From an uncultured Bacteroidota bacterium (GTDB lineage Bacteria; Bacteroidota; Bacteroidia; Bacteroidales; F082), in assembly GCA_903891085.1 (NCBI GenBank), contig CAITDJ010000037.1, forward strand, positions 1 to 63,534: DNA of 63,534 bases. Direction: 5' to 3'. Positions 35,767-44,737 of this stretch are shown one piece after another; the first letter of the stretch is position 1; each line of letters opens with the position of its first letter. The position numbers and the translations under genes were made by a program. The notes below the pieces were generated by a model, which ran no database searches, was not told where the DNA came from, and saw only the letters and a program-made list of their open reading frames with translations.

Positions 35767-36537
35767 ATGAAAACGAAAAAAGAGATTGTTGATAATTGGC
35801 TGCCGCGATACACCGGCTTACCTATTGATGAGTTTGGCGAGTACATTATTTTGACAAATTTTCACCAGTATCTCGACCTTTTTGCCGAATGGCATAATGT
35901 TCCGGTTATCGGAAGCGACCATCCCATGCCATGCGCCACATCGGGAGATATTACCATCATCAATTTCAGTATGGGAAGCGCCAATGCGGCTACCATCATG
36001 GATTTGCTAAGTGCTATTCACCCAAAAGCAGTATTGTTTCTGGGTAAATGCGGCGGACTTAAACGGAAAAATAAATTAGGCGACTTTATTTTACCAATCG
36101 CTGCCATTCGTGGCGAAGGAACGTCAAACGACTATCTGCCGACAGAAGTACCCGCATTACCTGCTTTTAGCCTGCAAAAAGCCATTTCGACAAGTATCCG
36201 TGATCATGAACGCGATTATTGGACTGGAACAGTCTACACGACAAACCGCCGTGTTTGGGAACACGATGATGATTTTAAGGAATACCTTGTAAAAACCCGC
36301 AGCATGGCCATCGATATGGAAACGGCAACCATCTTTACAGTTGGGTTTGTCAACGAAATTCCGACTGGTGCATTGTTGCTCGTAACCGACCAACCCATGG
36401 TTTCGGAAGGTGTTAAAACTTCGGACAGTGACCGGAAGGTAAACCAACGTTATGTTGCCGAACATCTCAGAATTGGAATAGACGCATTGCAGCATCTTAT
36501 TAATCAAGGACTTACTGTAAAACATCTTCGTTTTTAA
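35767..36537 (+). CDS. AMP nucleosidase, short Bacteroidota form
   Basis: This 256-residue phosphorylase-fold enzyme hydrolyses AMP to adenine and ribose 5-phosphate. Motifs are INFSMGSANAATIMDLLSA, AVLFLGKCGGLKRKNKLGDFILP (purine site), AIRGEGTSNDYLP and AIDMETATIFTVGF (the Met-Glu-x-x-x ribose-binding motif), with the catalytic Asp in LLVTDQPMVSEGVKTS. The long N-terminal domain of the E. coli enzyme is absent, as in other Bacteroidota. It is followed 11 bp later by holA. The family could also act on other purine nucleotides. Confidence 0.87.
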   Translation: MKTKKEIVDNWLPRYTGLPIDEFGEYIILTNFHQYLDLFAEWHNVPVIGSDHPMPCATSGDITIINFSMGSANAATIMDLLSAIHPKAVLFLGKCGGLKRKNKLGDFILPIAAIRGEGTSNDYLPTEVPALPAFSLQKAISTSIRDHERDYWTGTVYTTNRRVWEHDDDFKEYLVKTRSMAIDMETATIFTVGFVNEIPTGALLLVTDQPMVSEGVKTSDSDRKVNQRYVAEHLRIGIDALQHLINQGLTVKHLRF

Positions 36538-36548
36538 CGACCAAACCT

Positions 36549-37550
36549 TTGCCAGTGACATTTGACCAGATTATCACCGATATCCGTAATAAAGTTTATT
36601 CTCCTATTTATTTTTTGATGGGAGAAGAACCCTATTTTATCGATACTATTTCCGATCTGCTCGAAGAAAATGTTCTCGAACCAATGTATAAGGCGTTTAA
36701 TTTGCTGGTGGTATATGGTCGTGATGTTGATGTTCCGGCAATAATTAACCAGGCGCGCACCTACCCGATGAACGGGAATTATCAGCTTTTTATCGTGAAA
36801 GAAGCCCAGGACGTAAAGGATATTGAAAAGCTTGAACCCCTGCTGACTTCCATTCCAAAAAGCACCATACTGGTTATAAATTATAAATATAAAAAACTCG
36901 ATAAACGTAAAACTTTCACCAAACTTGTTGAAAAACAGGGGGTACTTTTTGAATCGAAAAAGTTATACGATAACAATATTCCTGATTGGATTGTAAAATT
37001 CCTGCAACAACGTAATTACAATATTGAACCAAAGGCCTGCCAGATGCTGGCCGATTTTTTGGGAACCGATCTGCATAAAGTGCGCAACGAACTCGAAAAA
37101 CTTATGATCAACCTGCCGGTAAAATCTCGCATCACCGAAGATGATGTAGAACGAAATACCGGCATTTCAAAGGACTTCAATATTTTCGAGTTACAAAAAT
37201 CATTAGGATTCCGGGATATCTACAAAGCAAACCAGATTATCAATTATTTTGGCAGCAACAAGGACAATCCAATCCAGATGGTGGTGGTGCTTTTGTACGC
37301 CTATTTCCTGAAAATCCTGAAAATACATTATGCACCCGACAAAACGAAAAACGGCATCGCCGGACTGATCGGTGTCAATCCATTTCTTGTTGACGATTAT
37401 CTGAAGGCTTCTCAAAATTACAACATCGCCAAACTGGTCGAAATCATTGCCCTATTACGCGAATTTGATCTGAAAGGCAAAGGGTTGGGAAGTCAGAATA
37501 TTGACGATGGCGAACTGTATAAAGAGATGGTATTTAGGATATTACATTAA
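36549..37550 (+). CDS. holA: DNA polymerase III subunit delta
   Basis: This is the clamp-loader wrench subunit, 333 residues, in the cytosol. The AAA+ N-terminal region shows YSPIYFLMGEEPYFIDTISDLLEE and FNLLVVYGRDVDVPAIINQARTYPM. The middle lid domain carries IPDWIVKFLQQRNYNIEPKACQMLADFLGTDLHKVRNELEKL, and the C-terminal collar domain ends LKGKGLGSQN. The start is TTG 36549 or GTG 36555; no ATG fits. The gene overlaps nothing and converges on the acyl-CoA synthetase gene through a repeat-rich 176-bp gap. Confidence 0.88.
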   Translation: MPVTFDQIITDIRNKVYSPIYFLMGEEPYFIDTISDLLEENVLEPMYKAFNLLVVYGRDVDVPAIINQARTYPMNGNYQLFIVKEAQDVKDIEKLEPLLTSIPKSTILVINYKYKKLDKRKTFTKLVEKQGVLFESKKLYDNNIPDWIVKFLQQRNYNIEPKACQMLADFLGTDLHKVRNELEKLMINLPVKSRITEDDVERNTGISKDFNIFELQKSLGFRDIYKANQIINYFGSNKDNPIQMVVVLLYAYFLKILKIHYAPDKTKNGIAGLIGVNPFLVDDYLKASQNYNIAKLVEIIALLREFDLKGKGLGSQNIDDGELYKEMVFRILH

Positions 37551-37561
37551 TGAAGTGACTA

Positions 37562-37732
37562 AAGTGAGCTATAGTGCGGAGTGAGCTAAAGTTCCGAGTA
37601 AACTACCTGCCTGGCTTCGCCGGCAGACATGAAGTTTGGAGTTAGCTAAAGTGGTAAGTTGAACAAAAACATATACTTTAGATACATTTCAATTTTAGTT
37701 CACTATAGTTCACTCCGCACTATAGTTCACTT
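37562..37732. repeat. Dispersed repeat as a long inverted pair between convergent genes
   Basis: The left arm (AAGTGAGCTATAGTGCGGAG, then TGAGCTA) at 37562-37588 pairs with 37706-37732 at 25 of 27 positions, and both mismatches become G-U pairs in RNA. Between the arms lie the CTACCTGCCTGGC block, a short GCTTCGCCGGC inverted piece and more AGCTAAAG units. The right arm contains the last codon and stop (AAG TGA) of the convergent synthetase gene. It could act as a two-way terminator. Confidence 0.72.
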
Positions 37733-39490
37733 ATAAAGCTCCTCAATCATTCCGGAATACTTCAACTGCAGGAATTTTCTTTTGAGTTTCATGGTGGGCG
37801 AGAGTTCGCCGGTTTCTACATTCCACAAATCGGCAACCAATACAAAACGTTTGATTTGTTCACTTTGGTCGATCGATGTATTCATGTGATTGATTTCACG
37901 TTCGATACGTTTTCTGATTACCTCATCTTCAATGGCTTTCTGTGGGCCCGGATACACACGGCCTTTCACCCTGCACCATGATTCGATATGATTGAAAGCA
38001 GGAACGATGATCGCAGCCGCATAATTTTTTGCCTCGCCAACAACAAGGGCGTTTTCGATGAATGACGACTCTTTCAGCTTATTTTCGATCGGTTGCGGAG
38101 CGACGTACTTACCATATGATGTTTTAAAGATTTCTTTTTTTCGGTCGGTGATACGCAGATAAGTGCCTTCGAATTTACCAATATCACCTGTATGCAGCCA
38201 GCCTTCCTTGTCGAATATTTCGTTGGTGAGGTCGTCGCGTTTATAATAACCCAACATTACATTCGGGCCTTTGCACAAGATTTCGCCGTCATCGGCTATC
38301 CTCACCTGAACGCCCGGTAACACAGGCCCAACGGTCCCGACTTTTACACCATGAGGTTCAAAATTTCCAACGGCAATAATCGGCGATGTCTCGCTTAGCC
38401 CGTAACCTTCGATAACCTGAAATCCGGCAGCCCAGAAAATACGGGCAAGACGTTCCTGTAGACTCGCCCCGCCACTTACCATGGAATTCAGTTTGCCTCC
38501 GAATGCGGCATGCCATTTACTGAAAATCAATTTACGGGCAACGGCTAATTGTATATTGAACCACCAACCCTGCTTGCCCCAGGGCTCGTATCGTTCACCC
38601 AGATTGACAGCCCAAAAAAACAGCATTTTCTTTATACCTGTTAAATCTCGTCCTTTGGCCATGATTTTATCATACGTTTTTTCCAACACACGTGGCACAG
38701 CTGCAAACATTTCGGGCTGGGAAGTACGGATAAAATCACTTAACATTTCGATGTTATCACAATAATATATGGCAGCTCCATGACGCTGATAGGTGTAGTT
38801 CATGATGCGTTCGAGCACATGGCAAAGCGGTAAAAAACTCAATGCGCGTGTGATGGGATTGTGCGACAGAATGGCTGTTGCTGCCTCAGAATTGCTCATC
38901 AGGTTGCGATGCGATAACATCACACCTTTTGGTGATCCGGTTGTGCCCGAAGTGTAGATCAGCGTGGCTAAGGCAGTATCGGGAATACCCTTTTTTATGC
39001 TTTCAAGTTCAGCAGATTTTGTTGATTTCTTTCCCAATTCGGTGATTTCCTTCCAGTTGCGTAAGCCTTTGGTAGGTTCAATACAAAAGACTGATTCAAT
39101 GGTTTCGTTGTTGGGCAGCACATCTTTTAGTCTGTCATAAATTGATTGATCTGTTACAAAAACAAACCTGACTTCGGCATCATTAAATATGAAACTATAA
39201 TTTGCATTGCTGATAGTAGGATAAATGGGTACCTGAACAGCACCGATTTGTAACAGGGCCATGTCGATATAATTCCATTCGGGCGCGTTCTTCAGAATGG
39301 TGGCAATCTTGTCGCCTTTTTTAATGCCCAGTTCGAGAAAACCAAGACTAAGCTGCTCAACAGCAAGTAAATAATCGTTGGAAGTGATGCTTATCCACTG
39401 CTCATTTACGCGCTTACCAAAGGCTTCAGCGTTGATTCTTTTGGGTTGTCTGTACAGGTCAAGAATATCAAAAATTCGGGTTGTTTCCAT
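37727..39490 (-). CDS. Long-chain acyl-CoA synthetase (AMP-forming), copy 1
   Basis: This 587-residue ANL-family enzyme activates a fatty acid to acyl-CoA via acyl-AMP. Motifs are LIYTSGTTGSPKGVMLSHRNL (P-loop), EGYGLSETSPIIAVG, GEILCKGPNVMLGYYKR, EGWLHTGDIGKFEGTY and DRKKEIFKTSYGKYVAP, with the adenylate-binding Asp in HTGDIG. It is the second of two tandem paralogs on the minus strand (23 bp apart), both of the Bacteroidota long-chain type. They probably supply the beta-oxidation enzymes. The stop codon lies inside the dispersed repeat. Confidence 0.92.
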   Translation of the reverse strand: METTRIFDILDLYRQPKRINAEAFGKRVNEQWISITSNDYLLAVEQLSLGFLELGIKKGDKIATILKNAPEWNYIDMALLQIGAVQVPIYPTISNANYSFIFNDAEVRFVFVTDQSIYDRLKDVLPNNETIESVFCIEPTKGLRNWKEITELGKKSTKSAELESIKKGIPDTALATLIYTSGTTGSPKGVMLSHRNLMSNSEAATAILSHNPITRALSFLPLCHVLERIMNYTYQRHGAAIYYCDNIEMLSDFIRTSQPEMFAAVPRVLEKTYDKIMAKGRDLTGIKKMLFFWAVNLGERYEPWGKQGWWFNIQLAVARKLIFSKWHAAFGGKLNSMVSGGASLQERLARIFWAAGFQVIEGYGLSETSPIIAVGNFEPHGVKVGTVGPVLPGVQVRIADDGEILCKGPNVMLGYYKRDDLTNEIFDKEGWLHTGDIGKFEGTYLRITDRKKEIFKTSYGKYVAPQPIENKLKESSFIENALVVGEAKNYAAAIIVPAFNHIESWCRVKGRVYPGPQKAIEDEVIRKRIEREINHMNTSIDQSEQIKRFVLVADLWNVETGELSPTMKLKRKFLQLKYSGMIEELYK

Positions 39491-39513
39491 TTTTCTATGT
39501 ATTGATGAGCTGG

Positions 39514-41289
39514 TTAAACATTGTATAACTGGTTAATTTTCTCAGCGCATTTCTCTGCAATAAGACCTCTTTTCAATTTCAGGTTAGCTGTAAGTTCGCC
39601 CGACTGCACGGTCCATTCATGATCAGTCAGTTCGAATTTTTTTATTTGTTCAAAATCACCAAAGAAAGCATTATAATGTTCGATTTCTTTTCGGAAACGG
39701 GTTCGTACTTCCTTGTTCGTAATCATCTCGCAATCAATAGTATAATTCAATCCTTTAATGATACACCATGAACGCAGATAGTCGAAATTCGGGACAATGA
39801 GTGCAGCAGCGAATTTCTGATTTTCTCCAATTACCATAATGCTATCAATGAATGGAGATTCTTTGAATTTGTTTTCGATAAGGGCGGGACTGATATATTT
39901 TCCCATGGAGGTTTTAAAAATCTCTTTGATACGTCCGGTTATACGCAGGTGACCGCTACTTTCGATCAGACCGACATCGCCTGTATGGAACCATCCTTCC
40001 TCATCAATAGCAGTTTTTGTTAAGTCGGGATCTTTAAAATATCCCTGCATTACGTTTGGCCCTTTGACAAGAATTTCTCCTTCGGGTGAAATGTTGACCT
40101 CAACATTTTTAATGACCGGTCCTACTGTTCCAAACATGGTTCCCCCTGCTTCAAGGGTATTTACGGCAATTACCGGTGATGTTTCAGTTAGTCCATAGCC
40201 TTCTAAAACAGGTATTTGTGCTGCGGTGAATACTTTTATCAATCGCGGCTGAATGGCAGCACCACCACTAACAATGACACGCATTTTCCCACCAAGTCCT
40301 TCGCGCCATTTCGAAAAAACCAATCTGTTTGCAAGTTTCAACTGGACTTTATAGGCGAGGCTGTTTTTACCATTTTCCTTAAAGTTCAATCCCAGATTAA
40401 CTGCCCAAAAGAAAATCTGCCTTTTCGCTCCTTTTAATTTCAGTCCCTTGGCAATAATTTTATCGTACACTTTTTCGAGTAATCTTGGTACTGTAGTCAG
40501 AATATGCGGCGAAACTTCGCGTATGTTATCTGCAATGGTGGCCATATTCTCAGCATAATACACCGAAACACCCAGATAGAGGTAAATATAGATATTTGTT
40601 CGTTCGTAAACATGGCATAAGGGCAGATAACTCAGGGCTCTACTTGTCTGATCGATGGGGAAAAACCTGAATACTGCGCTTACGTTACTCAGCAGGTTAT
40701 CGTGCGTAAGCATCACCCCTTTCGGGCTGCCTGTTGTTCCGGAAGTATAAATGATGGTCGCTGTATCGTAGGGAGCAATATGCTCTTTGATGATTTCGAG
40801 TTTCTTCGAGTCTGCGTTTGCCTTACCAATTTCGATGAGTTGACTAAGATGATTGACATCTTCCACCATCTTGAATGTATAAATGCTTTCCAATAAAGGG
40901 ACTTCAGGCAGAATATGTTTGATCTTCCGGTAAAGATCGGGGCCCAGGATAAAAGCAACCTTTACTTCTGAATGATTGAGTATATATTTGTAATCCGATT
41001 CACTGATGGTTGGATAGACAGGCACATGAATTGCCCCAATCTGCAGTACTGCCAGATCTATAAAATTCCATTCGGGAGTATTGGGTGATATTGTAGCCAC
41101 TTTATCATGTTTCCCAACACCAAGTGCAAGTAATCCATAGCTTATATTATCAACAGTGGTCCTGATTTCGTCGATTGAATATTTCACCCATTCGCCGTTA
41201 TCCTTTCCGGCCAAGGCATCATCTTTGGGCTCAAACTTGCGCTGGTAGTAGGGTAGCAAATCGAAGATACGTGTAATACTCGAATCCAT
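39514..41289 (-). CDS. Long-chain acyl-CoA synthetase (AMP-forming), copy 2
   Basis: This 591-residue paralog of the next gene has the same architecture. It shows IIYTSGTTGSPKGVMLTHDNL, LSYLPLCHVYERTNIYIYLYLG, LEGYGLTETSPVIAVN, EGWFHTGDVGLIESS and GRIKEIFKTSMGKYISPALIENKFK. The two differ across the acyl-binding region, so they may prefer different chain lengths. It is first of the two-gene run. No -7 box fits exactly in the 95-bp gap upstream. Confidence 0.92.
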   Translation of the reverse strand: MDSSITRIFDLLPYYQRKFEPKDDALAGKDNGEWVKYSIDEIRTTVDNISYGLLALGVGKHDKVATISPNTPEWNFIDLAVLQIGAIHVPVYPTISESDYKYILNHSEVKVAFILGPDLYRKIKHILPEVPLLESIYTFKMVEDVNHLSQLIEIGKANADSKKLEIIKEHIAPYDTATIIYTSGTTGSPKGVMLTHDNLLSNVSAVFRFFPIDQTSRALSYLPLCHVYERTNIYIYLYLGVSVYYAENMATIADNIREVSPHILTTVPRLLEKVYDKIIAKGLKLKGAKRQIFFWAVNLGLNFKENGKNSLAYKVQLKLANRLVFSKWREGLGGKMRVIVSGGAAIQPRLIKVFTAAQIPVLEGYGLTETSPVIAVNTLEAGGTMFGTVGPVIKNVEVNISPEGEILVKGPNVMQGYFKDPDLTKTAIDEEGWFHTGDVGLIESSGHLRITGRIKEIFKTSMGKYISPALIENKFKESPFIDSIMVIGENQKFAAALIVPNFDYLRSWCIIKGLNYTIDCEMITNKEVRTRFRKEIEHYNAFFGDFEQIKKFELTDHEWTVQSGELTANLKLKRGLIAEKCAEKINQLYNV

Positions 41290-41384
41290 AAATACTTAAA
41301 TTAAAGTTATTTAGACGAATGATTGGTTTCTATCCAATCCTAGAAACTGCAATAATACTAAAAATAAAACTCTTAACCAGAAAA

Positions 41385-42149
41385 TCAATTTTCTCTTTTT
41401 ATCAGCGTGGCACTTGCCTGTGCTGTTGGCATAATCACCAGGTCATTGATATTTACATGCTTTGGTGTGTTGGCTACATAAAACACGGCATCTGCAATGT
41501 CGGCAGCGCTAAGTGGCTGAAAACCATCATACACACTCTTTGCCCGTTTTTCATCTCCTTTGAAACGCACCATCGAAAACTCGGTTTCGACCGCACCAGG
41601 TGCAACCTGACTTACGCGTATGCCATACGGTAATAAATCCATGCGCATGGATTTGGTCAATCCATCAACCGCAAATTTGGTTGCTACATAAACGTTTCCG
41701 TTGGGATATGCCTCTCTGCCGGCAATAGATCCGATATTGATAATATGGCCCGATCCCTGTTGAATGAAAACTGGTGAAACAGCACGACTCATATATAATA
41801 AACCTTTGATATTTGTATCGATCATCAATTCCCAGTCGTCCACATCGCCTTGTTGAATCGGACTTAATCCGGCTGCCAATCCGGCATTATTCAGTAGTAA
41901 ATCAGGTGCAATTTTTTTCACTTCGAGGAATTGCACGAGTTCATCTCCCGATATTGGGGTCGTCACATCCAATACCAAATAAAAAACGCTCACTTTATAT
42001 TCCGTTTCAATTTCACGGGCAAGTTGTGCAAGTTTTTCACCGCGACGGGCAACAAGCACCAGATTCCAACCTTCCGAAGCAAAGCGCTGTGCGCATGATT
42101 TACCAATGCCGCTGCTGGCTCCGGTGATGATGGCTGTTTTGTTGATCAT
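41385..42149 (-). CDS. Short-chain dehydrogenase/reductase (YdfG-like)
   Basis: This 254-residue Rossmann-fold oxidoreductase starts at ATG 42149 (MINKTAIITG), as the 15 extra residues of the longer reading do not look like part of the fold. Motifs are GASSGIGKSCA (NADP site), LVARRGEKLAQL with Arg-Arg typical of NADP(H) use, and NNAGLAAG. The catalytic Ser is in INIGSIAGREAYPNGN, with Tyr-x-x-x-Lys in VYVATKFAV. It resembles serine/3-hydroxy-acid dehydrogenases of the YdfG type; the substrate is not determinable here. Confidence 0.87.
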   Translation of the reverse strand: MINKTAIITGASSGIGKSCAQRFASEGWNLVLVARRGEKLAQLAREIETEYKVSVFYLVLDVTTPISGDELVQFLEVKKIAPDLLLNNAGLAAGLSPIQQGDVDDWELMIDTNIKGLLYMSRAVSPVFIQQGSGHIINIGSIAGREAYPNGNVYVATKFAVDGLTKSMRMDLLPYGIRVSQVAPGAVETEFSMVRFKGDEKRAKSVYDGFQPLSAADIADAVFYVANTPKHVNINDLVIMPTAQASATLIKREN

Positions 42150-42303
42150 AGTAAAATTATTTGAAACCGTAAATTTATGGAAAACACAATGCATTTTACA
42201 AAAAGTGCATTTTTTGTTTCATATTTTTCATTTTTAAATATCTTCGATTACTTTTACGCACTTTGTTCTCACTTTTTAACATTTTAAACCAAAAATCAAT
42301 TAG

Positions 42304-43737
42304 ATGACTTCAAAAAGCACATTGGTACGCTCACTCGGGTTACGATACGTGGTAGCCATCGTAATTGCAAGTGTGGTTGGTTCGGGTGTTTACAAAAAGG
42401 TTGCCCCCATGGCCGATGGATTGCATTCGTCGGGGTGGGTGCTGATTGCCTGGGTGCTTGCCGGATTGATCACCTTGTTTGGGGCGCTGAGTTACGCCGA
42501 AATTACGGGATTGCTTGCCGAAACCGGCGGCGAATATGCCTATTTCAAGAAGATTTATAACCGTTTTTTTTCGTTTATCTATGGCTGGTCGCTTTTTACG
42601 GTGGCGAATACGGCAGCCATTTCTTCCATCGCGTATGTTTGTTCCGAATCGTTAAATAATATCCTGAATCTGCCTCCGCTTTTTACTTCGCTGGCAACAT
42701 TTACAATAGGAGGTGTGTTTTATCCATTTGATAATTTCACGGTTAAATTGCTCGCCATTTTCATCATAATCAGTCTCACATTGATTAATACCAGAACCGT
42801 TAAAACCGGTGCCGGACTTGGAAACGCAATTGTGTTGCTTGTACTTTTCGGTATAATTATCATCATCGGTTTCGGCCTCAACAGCGAAGGAGCAAGCATT
42901 ACAAGAAGTCTTTCTTTACACACAACCAATGGATATTCTGTCACAACCAGTGCAATATTTACAGCGATGCTGGCCGCTTTCTGGGCTTATCAGGGGTGGA
43001 ATAATATCGGGTATATTGGTGGAGAAGTGAAAAATCCGCACAAGGTGATCCCTATAGGTATCGCAATCGGATTGGGTATTATCATCACGATATATTTGCT
43101 TATAAATGCTACCTATCTTTCTGTGTTGCCAATCGAAAGTTTTGAAACCCTTCATACTGATGGTGGAAAAATTGCGGCGGTGGAGGTAGTGAGAAGTTTC
43201 TGGGGTTACAATGGAGCCATGTTTATCTCTTTGTTAATATTTATCACGACGCTTGGTTGCACACATGCCCAGATTCTGACTTGCGCCCGTCCGTATTATG
43301 CCATGGCCAAAGAAGGTTTGTTTTTTGCAAAAATCGGGAATCTGAATAAAAGTAAGGTTCCGCAGAACGCATTACTTATTCAGGGAATTTGGGCAGCTTT
43401 ACTCGTGATGTCGGGTTCATTCGATCAGTTGACCGACATGAGTATTTTTGCCATTTTCATTTTTTATGGAGCCAATGGTTTGGGGGTCTTTATTTTACGC
43501 AGGACCATGCCCGATGCGAAAAGACCATATAAAGCATGGGGTTACCCAATCATTCCGGCTATTTATGTAATTTTCTGTGCGCTTTTTCTTGTCAATACGG
43601 TGTACACACGTCCGCGTGAGGCTGTTATAGGTATGATTCTGATGCTGACCGGAATCCCGGTTTATTTCTGGTTGCAGAAAAAATATGTACAGACAGATGA
43701 ACAGAATCAGGATTTTGGTAAGCGCGAAAAAAGCTAA
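42304..43737 (+). CDS. APC-family amino-acid permease
   Basis: This 477-residue inner-membrane transporter has about twelve helices in the LeuT fold. Signatures are VVAIVIASVVGSGVYKKVAPM (unwound helix 1, GSGV), GALSYAEITGLLAETGGEYAYFKKIY and AFWAYQGWNNIGYIGGEVKNPHKVIPIG, resembling LAT-type exchangers. It is upstream of, and convergent with, the HMG-CoA-lyase-like gene, whose stop overlaps it by 4 bp. Import of leucine or another amino acid for the adjacent degradation genes is a plausible inference from context. Confidence 0.9.
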   Translation: MTSKSTLVRSLGLRYVVAIVIASVVGSGVYKKVAPMADGLHSSGWVLIAWVLAGLITLFGALSYAEITGLLAETGGEYAYFKKIYNRFFSFIYGWSLFTVANTAAISSIAYVCSESLNNILNLPPLFTSLATFTIGGVFYPFDNFTVKLLAIFIIISLTLINTRTVKTGAGLGNAIVLLVLFGIIIIIGFGLNSEGASITRSLSLHTTNGYSVTTSAIFTAMLAAFWAYQGWNNIGYIGGEVKNPHKVIPIGIAIGLGIIITIYLLINATYLSVLPIESFETLHTDGGKIAAVEVVRSFWGYNGAMFISLLIFITTLGCTHAQILTCARPYYAMAKEGLFFAKIGNLNKSKVPQNALLIQGIWAALLVMSGSFDQLTDMSIFAIFIFYGANGLGVFILRRTMPDAKRPYKAWGYPIIPAIYVIFCALFLVNTVYTRPREAVIGMILMLTGIPVYFWLQKKYVQTDEQNQDFGKREKS

Positions 43738-44588
43738 AGCAATAATCCTGCGGCTATTTCAATAGATTTTTCCAGGGCAGTTCGGTCAATTGTAAGCGGT
43801 ATTTGCTTCGTATCGCAATACATGATGAAATCCTGTGTACTCAGGTTACCAACCATTTCATCAGCAGCAAACGGACAGCCACCCAAACCGTTCAGCACAG
43901 TTTCAAAGCTTCTGACACCGGCTGAATATGCTGCATCCAATTTTGCATAGCTTTCAGAGGGCTTCGTGTGAAGATGCAAACCAAATTCTACATCCGGATA
44001 CAATGGAATGAGGGTGTTATACACCGAAAATATCCTGTCGGGACTTGCTTCTCCCAGAATATCTGAAAGTGGCATAATCCGAATGCCAAGTTGGTACAAA
44101 TCGGATACAGCGTCTTTTAATAAATCAAGGTTCCATGCGTCACCATAAGGATTTCCGAATCCCATCGAAAGATAAACGATAAAATCGAGGCGCGTTGCAT
44201 ACGCAGCAGTGGATATATTCCGAACAATTTCGAGGGCATGCGATGTGTTCAGTTTCAAATTCCGGTATAAAAATGTGGGTGAAACAGAATAAGGGAAACT
44301 GATACGGTTTATTTGCGGAATTCCGGCCGCTTTTTCGGCACCCTTTTCATTCACTACCAACACCATCATCTTTGACTTTGATTCAGTAAAATCAAGATTA
44401 TGAATCACTTGTTCGGTATCTGCCATTTGGGGAACCGCCTTCGGTGATACAAAACTACCAATGTCAACACAGTCAAATCCTACTTTTAACAACGATTGAG
44501 TATATGCCATCTTTTTTTCTGTTGGGACAAATCCGGGAATTCCCTGGAGCGCATCGCGGACTGTTTCGGTGAGATGGATGGTTGGCAT
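43734..44588 (-). CDS. Hydroxymethylglutaryl-CoA lyase
   Basis: This 284-residue TIM-barrel lyase splits HMG-CoA to acetyl-CoA and acetoacetate, the last step of leucine degradation. Seen are LTETVRDALQGIPGFVPTEKK (metal-binding opening), VDIGSFVSPKAVPQMADTEQV, LSMGFGNPYGDAW and LHLHTKPSESYAKLDAAYSAG. The catalytic-Cys loop is GLGGCPFAADEMVGN. Its stop codon overlaps the permease stop tail-to-tail by 4 bp. It lies downstream of the related gene at 44738 on the minus strand. Confidence 0.88.
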   Translation of the reverse strand: MPTIHLTETVRDALQGIPGFVPTEKKMAYTQSLLKVGFDCVDIGSFVSPKAVPQMADTEQVIHNLDFTESKSKMMVLVVNEKGAEKAAGIPQINRISFPYSVSPTFLYRNLKLNTSHALEIVRNISTAAYATRLDFIVYLSMGFGNPYGDAWNLDLLKDAVSDLYQLGIRIMPLSDILGEASPDRIFSVYNTLIPLYPDVEFGLHLHTKPSESYAKLDAAYSAGVRSFETVLNGLGGCPFAADEMVGNLSTQDFIMYCDTKQIPLTIDRTALEKSIEIAAGLLL

Positions 44589-44590
44589 GG

Positions 44591-44646
44591 TTGATGAGTT
44601 GATGGGTTTATAGGTTGATAAGTTGATAGGTTTATGGGTTTAGTAG
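44591..44646. repeat. Seven tandem 8-bp units, TTKATRRG
   Basis: The units are TTGATGAG, TTGATGGG, TTTATAGG, TTGATAAG, TTGATAGG, TTTATGGG, TTTAGTAG. The rest of the 149-bp gap holds a 17-bp sequence (44682-44698, CTCGTTGTGCCGCCGAG) also present near 33352, and a decayed run of 7-bp units (minus strand AGTTGGA, AGTCAGA, AGCCGGA) that contains the stop codon of the next gene. Confidence 0.8.
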
Positions 44647-44737
44647 TTAATGTACATTCCATCCCGAGTCAGGCATCTTCCCTCGTTGTGCCGCCGAGGC
44701 AGGTGTCTTCGGTCTTCCGGCTTCTGACTTCCAACTT

